Of a stretch of 64,000 nucleotides of DNA, positions 42,794-50,083 are shown in pieces (within the stretch, counting starts at the first letter, position 1; the number at the start of each line of letters is the position of its first letter). Both the position numbers and the translations under genes were made by a program. Origin of the DNA: Daejeonella sp. (lineage in GTDB: Bacteria > Bacteroidota > Bacteroidia > Sphingobacteriales > Sphingobacteriaceae); the NCBI RefSeq assembly GCF_030684675.1, contig NZ_JAUXXZ010000029.1, forward strand, positions 1 through 64,000, given 5' to 3'. Under the pieces are notes generated by a model. It had not been told where the DNA came from, ran no database searches, and saw nothing but the letters and a program-made list of their open reading frames with translations.

Positions 42794-43249
42794 ATGCTTA
42801 GAATACTGACCATACTAATTTTTGTCCTGATCCGGGTGTCTGACCTGTCTGCACAAAACCGTATTGTTAAATTTGAAGAGATCAAAACTTTGCAGAACAA
42901 GGCACCTAAACCGATTGTAGTGCTGATCATGACAAGCTGGTGCAAATACTGTCATGCGATGAAAAACACGATGACCAAAGAAAATAAGGTTGCTGCACTT
43001 TTGAATGAGAAATTTTATACTGTATTTCTTGACGCCGAAGATAAGAATGATATATTTTTTGCAGGCAGAAACTTTAAACATAAAGCCGGACTGCATGAAC
43101 TTGCCAGAGAACTCGGTACGATCAAGGGTCAGATTTCCTATCCTTCAATCACTGTTCTTAATGTTAAGAATGAGATTATCTACCAGCACGATGGATTCCT
43201 AAACCCGCGTTCTATGCTGTATATGCTCGGAAAAGTGGCAAAAAACTAA
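42794..43249 (+). CDS. Secreted thioredoxin-fold protein
   Basis: 151 residues with a signal peptide (LIRVSDLSAQ). The redox motif is SWC50-K-Y-C53 and the cis-proline segment is ISYPSITVL. It is a thioredoxin-fold oxidoreductase, probably periplasmic. It starts 1 nt after the TonB receptor stop, so they are co-transcribed. The receptor plug contains a CxxC pair (CNIC), so it may be a substrate for disulfide handling; this is inference. Confidence 0.85.
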   Translation: MLRILTILIFVLIRVSDLSAQNRIVKFEEIKTLQNKAPKPIVVLIMTSWCKYCHAMKNTMTKENKVAALLNEKFYTVFLDAEDKNDIFFAGRNFKHKAGLHELARELGTIKGQISYPSITVLNVKNEIIYQHDGFLNPRSMLYMLGKVAKN

Positions 43250-43282
43250 CAGTTTTAATTTATTTCTGGTAATATCTTATTT

Positions 43283-43345
43283 CTTACATCTCCCATCTCA
43301 GACTTCAGACTTCAGACCTCCGACCTCATTCCTCCCATCTCACTT
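43283..43345. repeat. Heptamer array between thioredoxin-like gene and mntH
   Basis: Nine consecutive 7-nt units, for example CTCAGAC and TTCAGAC, lie in perfect phase. The array runs into the stop codon of the convergent Nramp gene. Most units start with CT or TT and end in AC or AT. No inverted arm was seen. Confidence 0.8.
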
Positions 43346-45214
43346 AACAATCATAATCGGAATATTCACATTATGGCGGACCGTATCCACTGTGGTTCCA
43401 AAGATCAGATCACTGATACCCTTATGCCCGTGAGCACCCATGACCAGAAGATCCAGATTCTTAGCCTTTACAAGTTCAGATATAGCCTTCGCTGCGGTGC
43501 CGTAACCGATTTCAATATGGGCCTGATAGCCCAGATCTTTTAGATTTTGCTGATATTTTTCAAGGTTGTCGGTATCACTTTGCGTTTCATGATCAAGGAC
43601 TTTTTCACCATGAAATCTGGCTGCTGCGGTTTCAACAATATGGATCAGGTAGTAATCAGCACTTTTTCCACCCTGTATCAAGGCATGGCGAAATGTATTT
43701 CTGTCATTCTTTGAAAAATCAACGGTGATTCCAATCTTTTTATACTCCACCTTTTCAAGTTCTCCAATTTCAAGGGCCTCTCCATGCGGTACATTGGATA
43801 TTTTGCGGTCCTGTTTTCTGAAAAAGGGCATTAGAAATACATAAAGTAATAATATGCCGATAGTTATGGCTATAGGAATTACAAGTAAATAGATCCACCA
43901 AACGCTAATAGTTGTGCTACTGAGCCAGCTACCAATCTCCTCAATCACAAGCTGAACATTCAGACTTACAATGATCAGAGCAGATAACCATGCCAAAATT
44001 TTAACCCAGGTTTTGATCGTGTATTCCTTCATTTTTTGCCGGTCGGAGTTGAAGTGAATTAATGGAATCACCGCAAAGCCGAGTTGCAAACTCAGAACAA
44101 CCTGACTTAATATGAGTAAGCTGCCTAAAGCTTCTTCTCCAAAGAACATAATGGTAAAGAATGCCGGAATGATTGCGAGCAATCGTGTCAGCAATCGTCT
44201 GATCCAGGGCTGTATCCGTAGATTCAGGTGACCCTCCATCACGATCTGCCCTGCAAGTGTTCCTGTGATTGTAGAGCTCTGTCCGGATGCAATCAGGGCT
44301 ATGGCAAACAGGGTAGGGGCAACAGAGCCGAAAATATTATCCAGTAGTTTATAAGCATCCTGAATCTCAGCAACCTCAAACAAGCCATTTTTATAAAATG
44401 CGGTCGCGGCCAGTATCAGAATTGCAGCATTAACGAAGAATGCAAGATTTAAAGCAATAGTTGTATCGATCAGGTTGTATTTTAAGGAGTCTTTGATTCC
44501 CTTGGCAGTACGTTCAATCTTTCGGGTCTGTACCAATGAAGAATGCAGATAGAGATTATGAGGCATTACCGTTGCTCCAATGATTCCAATAGCAATGTAG
44601 AGTGCATTTCCTGATAACATAGATGGTGCAAATCCACTTAATACTTCACCTATTAAGGGTTTAACGATGAACATTTCGGTTAAAAAAGAAATCCCGACAA
44701 TAAATACCATTGATACAATGAAAACCTCCATCATTCGCATCCCCTTATTCATCAGAAAGAGCAGCAGAAAGGTGTCCAGAATGGTTATGGATACTCCCCA
44801 AATCAGTGGAAGACCAAAAAGCAGGTTTAATCCGATAGCCATTCCAATAATCTCCGCCAGATCACAGGCAATAATGGCGATTTGTGCCAGTACATAAAGC
44901 GGGTAATTGATATAGGATGGATACGTATTTCTCGATGCCTGTGCAAGGTCGAGTCCGCGGACGATCCCCAAGCGGGCGCTGAGCGATTGAAGTAGTAATG
45001 CCATCAGGTTCGACATCAGCAAGACCCAGATCAGTTTATAGCCGAACTGACTACCACCGGCAATATCTGTCGCCCAGTTACCCGGATCCATATAACCAAC
45101 ACTGACAAGATAAGCCGGGCCGATAAAAGCCATGAGTTTACGCCATCCTGTTTTACCTGAGGTAATTACCGAACCGTGAACCTCACTCAGCGATTCTGAA
45201 TTCTTATTGATCAT
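43340..45214 (-). CDS. mntH: Nramp divalent metal transporter fused to a universal stress domain
   Basis: 624 residues. The first about 440 residues form the Nramp transporter with the metal-site motifs GYMDPGNWATD (helix 1) and MPHNLYLHS (helix 6), plus SGQSSTITGTLAGQ. The C-terminal about 150 residues are a universal stress protein domain ending in the nucleotide loop GAHGHKGISDLIFGTT. It imports Mn2+ or Fe2+ by proton symport; the Usp domain may sense ATP. Its start overlaps the stop of the DtxR-family regulator by 4 nt, so the two are one operon behind the 45900 operator. Confidence 0.93.
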   Translation of the reverse strand: MINKNSESLSEVHGSVITSGKTGWRKLMAFIGPAYLVSVGYMDPGNWATDIAGGSQFGYKLIWVLLMSNLMALLLQSLSARLGIVRGLDLAQASRNTYPSYINYPLYVLAQIAIIACDLAEIIGMAIGLNLLFGLPLIWGVSITILDTFLLLFLMNKGMRMMEVFIVSMVFIVGISFLTEMFIVKPLIGEVLSGFAPSMLSGNALYIAIGIIGATVMPHNLYLHSSLVQTRKIERTAKGIKDSLKYNLIDTTIALNLAFFVNAAILILAATAFYKNGLFEVAEIQDAYKLLDNIFGSVAPTLFAIALIASGQSSTITGTLAGQIVMEGHLNLRIQPWIRRLLTRLLAIIPAFFTIMFFGEEALGSLLILSQVVLSLQLGFAVIPLIHFNSDRQKMKEYTIKTWVKILAWLSALIIVSLNVQLVIEEIGSWLSSTTISVWWIYLLVIPIAITIGILLLYVFLMPFFRKQDRKISNVPHGEALEIGELEKVEYKKIGITVDFSKNDRNTFRHALIQGGKSADYYLIHIVETAAARFHGEKVLDHETQSDTDNLEKYQQNLKDLGYQAHIEIGYGTAAKAISELVKAKNLDLLVMGAHGHKGISDLIFGTTVDTVRHNVNIPIMIVK

Positions 45215-45867
45215 AAAATAACTAATATATTTTTTGCAACCTCACGGCTGATTGTCCGCTCAGTTTTTTGATCAATTGTGAGCATGATCGACCCGTCAAA
45301 TTCAATCAGTTCTGAGATAATTATTTTTGTTCCTAAGGTTAATCCCAGCTTTTCAAGGAGTTTGAGGAATACCGAGCTATGTTCGTTTACCCCAGAAACA
45401 GTGCCGCTTTCGCCAGTCTGCATTTCAGATATCTTAACCAGTTTTTTATGTTTTATCAGGCCTGACCGGTCGGGAATAGGGTCGCCATGGGGGTCGGCTA
45501 CCGGATTCCCAAGAAAGTCATCCAAACGGTTGATCAGTGTTTCAGAATTGATATGTTCCAACTCTTCAGCAATATCATGAACCTCGTCCCATTTAAATCC
45601 AAGTTTTTCAACCAGAAAAACCTCCCATAAACGGTGCTTTCTGATAATATTTACAGCCGCGTTTACTCCGGTGCTGGTTAGCGTAACCCCCTGATATTTA
45701 ATATAATTGATCAGTTTTTTTTCGGCCAGTTTTTTCAGCATATCGGTAACCGAAGCGGCCTTGGTATTGGTCATTTCAGCAATCTGGTTTGTACTGACTG
45801 CCATCGTGTTTCCTTCACTCAGGTGATAGATAGCTTTCAGGTAGTTTTCTTCTGTAAATGAGTGCAT
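45211..45867 (-). CDS. mntR: DtxR-family metal-dependent transcriptional regulator (MntR-like)
   Basis: 218 residues. A winged helix (MAVSTNQIAEMTNTKAASVTDMLKKLAEKKLINY), a dimerisation domain with metal-ligand pattern RLWEVFLVEKLGFKWDEVHDIAEELEHI, and a C-terminal SH3/FeoA-like domain (HSSVFLKLLEKLGL) fit the DtxR family. It represses uptake genes when Mn2+ or Fe2+ is bound. Its own operator lies 33 nt upstream and the identical site precedes the TonB receptor. Which metal it senses is not certain; linkage to Nramp favours manganese. Confidence 0.92.
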   Translation of the reverse strand: MHSFTEENYLKAIYHLSEGNTMAVSTNQIAEMTNTKAASVTDMLKKLAEKKLINYIKYQGVTLTSTGVNAAVNIIRKHRLWEVFLVEKLGFKWDEVHDIAEELEHINSETLINRLDDFLGNPVADPHGDPIPDRSGLIKHKKLVKISEMQTGESGTVSGVNEHSSVFLKLLEKLGLTLGTKIIISELIEFDGSIMLTIDQKTERTISREVAKNILVIL

Positions 45868-45883
45868 AAGCTTAAAAATTAAA

Positions 45884-45915
45884 CAAATCTAATATTTTAT
45901 TTAGATTAATCTAAA
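45884..45915 (-). promoter_or_regulatory. mntR-mntH promoter with DtxR-type operator
   Basis: The minus strand reads TAGATTTG (45884-45891), a -7 element 16 nt before the start. TTTAGATTAATCTAAA (45900-45915) covers the region toward -33. The palindrome is identical to that at 40460-40475. Repression of its own operon by the regulator is the likely outcome. Confidence 0.78.
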
Positions 45916-45966
45916 AATATCGTCATAAAATAAATGACTATTTTATGGACATTTTTTAAAATAAAA

Positions 45967-45997
45967 TTTGGCTAATACTTTTTATACTTTACTTTTG
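45967..45997 (+). promoter_or_regulatory. Promoter of the Lrp/AsnC gene
   Basis: TTTG (45967-45970) and TACTTTTG (45990-45997) are separated by 19 nt, an excellent consensus match. The start codon is 8 nt downstream, so the mRNA would be nearly leaderless. Confidence 0.7.
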
Positions 45998-46005
45998 AGC
46001 TAATT

Positions 46006-46476
46006 ATGGCAATAGAACTGGATAAAATAGATCTGAGAATCCTTAAGATTCTTCAGGAAAATGGTAGGATTACCAATTTGCAACTTTCTCATGAAGTAGG
46101 TCTATCACCGGCCCCAACGCTGGAACGTGTCAGAAAACTTGAGCAGGCTCATTATATCAAAAGCTATCATGCACTGGTCGATGAAGAATTACTGGGTTTG
46201 GGTATAAAAACCTTTATTCAGATCCAGCTTGATTTTCATAAAAATAATACCATCCAGGTTTTTCTTGAAGAAATTGCTGCGATCAAAGAAATCACCGAGT
46301 GTCATCATGTTACCGGTCAATGTGATTTCCTGCTGAAGGCTTATGTTAAGGATATTAAATCATACGAGCGCCTGATTATGGATAAGATCAGCAAGATCAG
46401 TGTGGTCAAAACCTTTCAAACCATGATGATCATGTCGACGAATAAGAAAGAGCCGGCGGTGCCTTTGGAGTATTAA
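46006..46476 (+). CDS. Lrp/AsnC family transcriptional regulator
   Basis: 156 residues. The N-terminal helix-turn-helix (LDKIDLRILKILQENGRITNLQLSHEVGLSPAPTLERVRKLE) and C-terminal ligand-binding RAM domain (ITECHHVTGQCDFLLKAYVKD) are clear. It probably senses an amino acid and controls its metabolism. It is divergent from mntR with 138 bp between. The target genes are not evident. Confidence 0.95.
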   Translation: MAIELDKIDLRILKILQENGRITNLQLSHEVGLSPAPTLERVRKLEQAHYIKSYHALVDEELLGLGIKTFIQIQLDFHKNNTIQVFLEEIAAIKEITECHHVTGQCDFLLKAYVKDIKSYERLIMDKISKISVVKTFQTMMIMSTNKKEPAVPLEY

Positions 46477-46583
46477 TTTGTCTATTATTTAATTTGTCCA
46501 TTATTCAATTTGTCTATTTGTCAATTGGAGCACTATTGTGATTATTAACAATAATTATCATAGACAAATCGACAAATCGACAA
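46477..46583. repeat. Inverted octamer arrays between asnC-type gene and ung
   Basis: Six 8-nt units from 46477 to 46524 (e.g. TTTGTCTA, TTTGTCAA), and three 8-nt units from 46560 to 46583 (e.g. ATAGACAA, ATCGACAA). The second are reverse complements in character. The loop is AT-rich. This fills the interval between convergent genes. Confidence 0.8.
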
Positions 46584-46587
46584 ATTC

Positions 46588-47265
46588 CTACCCCAGCCCC
46601 CAATCAATCCCCTTCACCCCCTTCGCTACCAAATATTCATTCGTCTTAATGAAGTGATTACATCCGAAAAATCCATTATATGCTGAAAAGGGTGATGGAT
46701 GCGCTGCCATTAATACCTGGTGCTTATTCTGATCAATCAGTCCGGCTTTAGCCTGGGCATATTTACCCCAGAGTAGAAATACGATCCCGGTCCTTTGCTC
46801 CGAAAGGGTTTGAATTACCTGATCAGTAAATTTTTCCCATCCCTGATTTTGATGTGATCCTGCCTTTGAAGCTTCAACGGTTAAAGTTGCGTTCAGTAGT
46901 AATACCCCCTGGTCTGCCCATGAACTCAGGTCGCCATGTTTTGGAAATTGAAAGTCACTATATTCTGCCTGTAGTTCCTTGAAAATGTTTTGAAGGGAGG
47001 GTGGGATAGGAACTCCTTTCTGAACCGAAAAAGACAAGCCATGTGCCTGATTAGCACCGTGATAAGGATCCTGACCAATTATAACAACCTTTACCTTATC
47101 AAAAGGGGTATGCGCAAATGCATTGAAAATCAAACTATTTGTGGGGTAGATTATTCTTTTTTGTTCCTGTTGAGATTGAAGAAAGGAACGTAGTTTTTTC
47201 ATGTACTCTTTCTCAAATTCTGCTTCCAGAACTTCCTTCCAGCTTTCCTCCAGTTTTAAAGGCAT
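46588..47265 (-). CDS. ung: Uracil-DNA glycosylase
   Basis: 225 residues. The water-activating motif GQDPYHGANQAHGLSFSV, LLNATLTVEASKAGSHQNQGWE and the DNA-intercalation loop HPSPFSAYNGFFGCNHF are all family 1 UDG signatures. It removes uracil from DNA to begin base-excision repair. Convergent with the Lrp-type gene and divergent from the 47340 gene. Confidence 0.97.
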   Translation of the reverse strand: MPLKLEESWKEVLEAEFEKEYMKKLRSFLQSQQEQKRIIYPTNSLIFNAFAHTPFDKVKVVIIGQDPYHGANQAHGLSFSVQKGVPIPPSLQNIFKELQAEYSDFQFPKHGDLSSWADQGVLLLNATLTVEASKAGSHQNQGWEKFTDQVIQTLSEQRTGIVFLLWGKYAQAKAGLIDQNKHQVLMAAHPSPFSAYNGFFGCNHFIKTNEYLVAKGVKGIDWGLG

Positions 47266-47339
47266 AATTTCTCAGATAGATATTGGTTAAACGCTCAAAT
47301 AAACGGATATTTGCAACAAATTTAAGAGATAACAAGACA

Positions 47340-47891
47340 ATGCCTAATTTCATCAGATTGATAATTGCAGCCATAATATTGGGTGCATCGGTAACATTAA
47401 TGGTTTTTGGTTTTTGGGGATGGGGAATTCCTTTGGTTTTCGTTTCTATTCTTGTAGCAGTAACGTTCTTTTATCATGAGAAGATGTTGATTGCTCAGTA
47501 CTTTCTGCGTAAAGATGATATGGATAAGGCGGGCGACTGGCTAAAAGGAATTAAGAATTACGAAACAGAGTTGTTTAAAGGCCAGCATGGCTATTATAAC
47601 CTCCTGATTGGCCTGATCGAATCACGTAAGGCACCACTTCAGTCAGAGAAATATTTCAAGAGAGCGATCAGTTTAGGAATGACCATGGACCATAACATTG
47701 CACTTGCCAAATTAAGTTTGGCTGGTATTGCAATGGCAAAGAGAAATAAACGGGAAGCAACTATTTATCTGCAGGAGGCCAAGAAGGCTGATAAGAATAA
47801 ATTGCTTGCTGAACAGATAAAAATGATGAAGGATCAGATGGGGCAAATGGATCGTACAGTGCAGCAACGCAATTTCCGTCAACCCTTTTAA
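47340..47891 (+). CDS. Membrane-anchored TPR-like protein of unknown function
   Basis: 183 residues from the ATG at 47340; the longer frame begins at TTG. Two membrane helices (FIRLIIAAIILGASVTLMVFGFW and GIPLVFVSILVAVTFFY) precede a soluble helical part with TPR-like spacing (AGDWLKGIKNYETELFKGQHGYYNLLIGLIE, then EKYFKRAISLG). I do not recognise a named family. It may scaffold other envelope proteins. Confidence 0.7.
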   Translation: MPNFIRLIIAAIILGASVTLMVFGFWGWGIPLVFVSILVAVTFFYHEKMLIAQYFLRKDDMDKAGDWLKGIKNYETELFKGQHGYYNLLIGLIESRKAPLQSEKYFKRAISLGMTMDHNIALAKLSLAGIAMAKRNKREATIYLQEAKKADKNKLLAEQIKMMKDQMGQMDRTVQQRNFRQPF

Positions 47892-47896
47892 TTTTC

Positions 47897-48115
47897 TTAC
47901 TTATCCCTCAAACTGTCAAAACGGATTGAGAAGTCACTGCAGCAAAGCGGACTACCTACAAATTCAGGTTCATCATAATTCTTCCTGGAATTGAAGAAAT
48001 ATTGTTCTGATTGAATCCGTTTAAGGAGTTGATGGATAAAAGAAAGATCAAAATCTTCTTTGTTCAATTTGATCAGGTATTCCTGCTCCGTGATTTCAAG
48101 ACTTGAATTTTTCAT
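47897..48115 (-). CDS. Small conserved-looking protein of unknown function
   Basis: 72 residues, soluble, with the helix QEYLIKLNKEDFDLSFIHQLLKRIQSEQYFF and a CC pair near residue 58. No domain is recognised. The stop is 6 nt from the convergent TPR-like gene's stop. ATG is preceded by an AT-rich leader. It is probably real but weakly supported. Short antitoxin-like proteins have similar helical builds, yet no toxin lies beside it. Confidence 0.5.
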   Translation of the reverse strand: MKNSSLEITEQEYLIKLNKEDFDLSFIHQLLKRIQSEQYFFNSRKNYDEPEFVGSPLCCSDFSIRFDSLRDK

Positions 48116-48147
48116 AATATTCTTATTAATTTTTATTACAAAAATAA

Positions 48148-48182
48148 TAAAGGCCGCTCTGCAAAAAGCAAAGCGGCCTTTA
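48148..48182 (-). terminator. Terminator of lysS
   Basis: TAAAGGCCGCT and AGCGGCCTTTA form a perfect 11-bp stem, 20 nt after the lysS stop on the minus strand, followed there by a T-rich stretch. Confidence 0.85.
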
Positions 48183-48201
48183 TGTTTATGTTATGATTGT
48201 G

Positions 48202-49923
48202 TTAACTAAACCATTCCATCACAGTCTCTTTTGAAGGCATTGTAATTTCCAGCTTCATTTTTTTACGCATTCCTCCAAGGTCGTTGAACACCTTATTCGG
48301 GTTGCCTGCCTTCAGTTCTTCAACCGTTTTAAATCCCATTTTATTCAATACCGGAACCCATTCAGCAGGGATACCAATTGCAATAAAATCATCGGCTGTA
48401 GCTAACTTTGCTTTTTTCTCGGGTCTCATCTGAGGAAAAAACAAGACCTCCTGAATCGTACTCTGATCGGTCATTAACATAACCAGGCGGTCAATTCCAA
48501 TTCCAAGTCCGGAGCTAGGTGGCATTCCATATTCCAATGCTCTCAGAAAATCATCATCCATAGCCATTGCTTCTTCATCTCCCCGCCCTGCAAGCAATAG
48601 CTGATCTTCAAGGCGCTCACGCTGGTCAATCGGATCATTCAGTTCAGTATAAGCATTGGCAATCTCCTTGCCCATCACAAATAGCTCAAAACGCTCAACC
48701 AAGCCTTCCTTACTGCGGTGTTTTTTCGCAAGTGGGGTCATTTCGATCGGGTAATCGGTAATATAGGTCGGCTGAATCAGATGTTCTTCAACCTTTTCGC
48801 TGAAGATCTCATCAATCAGTTTACCTCTGCCCATCGTTGCATCAATTTCGATATTCAGTTTCTTACAGGTAAGGCGTAATTCATCCTCAGTCATGTTCGA
48901 AACATCGATTTCAGTAAATTTTTCAATAGACTCATACATGGAAAGCTTCTCATAAGGACCTGCAAAGTCAATCTCATGTTCTCCAACCTTTATTGTTGAT
49001 TTTCCATGTACAGCCAATGCCACCTTTTCAAGACATTCCTCAACCATCGCCATCATCCAGATATAATCCTTGTAGGCAACATAGATTTCCATCGAGGTGA
49101 ATTCCGGGTTATGGGTGCGATCCATTCCCTCATTCCTGAACATTTTACCGAACTCATAAACTCCATCAAAGCCTGCAACGATCAGTCTCTTAAGATATAA
49201 TTCATTTGCAATCCGCAGATAAAGCGGCATATCCAATGTATTGTGATGAGTGTTAAAGGGACGAGCAGCGGCACCACCATGTATCGGCTGCAGGATAGGG
49301 GTTTCCACTTCCATCCATCCCTGATCATCAAAATAGGATCGCATGGTATTAATCACTTTTGATCTTTTGATGAAGATTTGCTTGAAATCCGGATTAACGG
49401 TCAGATCGACATAACGCTGTCTGTAACGCATTTCAGGATCTGTAAATCCATCGTAGATATTCCCATCATCATCCCGCTTCACAATAGGGAGAGGCTTTAA
49501 AGATTTGGACAGAATCTTCATCTCACTAACGTGAATTGAGATTTCCCCTGTCTTAGTAGTGAAAACATATCCGCTGACACCGACAAAATCACCAATGTCG
49601 AGTAGCTTTTTAAATACGGTATTGTAAAGGGTTTTATCTTCTCCCGGACAAATCTCATCACGGTTGATATAGGCCTGTATCCTGCCTGTAGAATCCTGTA
49701 ACTCGGCAAAGGCGGCACTACCCATTATTCTGCGACTCATGATCCTGCCTGCAAAACGGATATTCTTATAGGAAGTCTTATCCCGCTCGTAATTATTTTT
49801 AATGTCCAGCGCATTGACATTTACTTCAAATGCTTCAGGAGGATAAGGGTCAATACCCAGTTTACGTAGCTCTGCCAGGGCTTCCCGGCGTAAAATCTCC
49901 AGTTCAGATAATCCGATGCTCAT
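48202..49923 (-). CDS. lysS: Lysyl-tRNA synthetase, class II
   Basis: 573 residues. An N-terminal OB-fold anticodon-binding domain (FAGRIMSRRIMGSAAFAELQDSTGRIQAYI) is followed by the class II core with motif 2 FRNEGMDRTHNPEFTSMEIYVAY and motif 3 GLGIGIDRLVMLMTD. An extra C-terminal stretch of about 70 residues (after FFPQMRPE) carries a helix-hairpin-like region (EWVPVLNKMGFKTVEELKAGNPNKV) seen in Bacteroidota LysS. It charges tRNA-Lys. Heptamer repeats lie upstream of its start. Confidence 0.97.
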   Translation of the reverse strand: MSIGLSELEILRREALAELRKLGIDPYPPEAFEVNVNALDIKNNYERDKTSYKNIRFAGRIMSRRIMGSAAFAELQDSTGRIQAYINRDEICPGEDKTLYNTVFKKLLDIGDFVGVSGYVFTTKTGEISIHVSEMKILSKSLKPLPIVKRDDDGNIYDGFTDPEMRYRQRYVDLTVNPDFKQIFIKRSKVINTMRSYFDDQGWMEVETPILQPIHGGAAARPFNTHHNTLDMPLYLRIANELYLKRLIVAGFDGVYEFGKMFRNEGMDRTHNPEFTSMEIYVAYKDYIWMMAMVEECLEKVALAVHGKSTIKVGEHEIDFAGPYEKLSMYESIEKFTEIDVSNMTEDELRLTCKKLNIEIDATMGRGKLIDEIFSEKVEEHLIQPTYITDYPIEMTPLAKKHRSKEGLVERFELFVMGKEIANAYTELNDPIDQRERLEDQLLLAGRGDEEAMAMDDDFLRALEYGMPPSSGLGIGIDRLVMLMTDQSTIQEVLFFPQMRPEKKAKLATADDFIAIGIPAEWVPVLNKMGFKTVEELKAGNPNKVFNDLGGMRKKMKLEITMPSKETVMEWFS

Positions 49924-50034
49924 TTATTTTCAATTTCTGCAAAAGTAGGGTTTTCAGTGCAAAAATGCTAAGGAAGCTTATCACCCGGAAAACAAAGTTA
50001 AAAGAGGTACAATTTCCCAATGAATATTGAAATG

Positions 50035-50083
50035 TCTTTACTCTTTATTCTTTGATCTTTTAGCTTTTGGCTTTTAGCTTTCC
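50035..50083. repeat. Heptamer array between lysS and the acyl-CoA synthetase gene
   Basis: Seven 7-nt units in phase, e.g. TCTTTAC, TCTTTTA and GCTTTTG. The last ones run into the coding region and include the stop codon and last residues of the synthetase gene. No inverted partner was seen. Confidence 0.78.
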
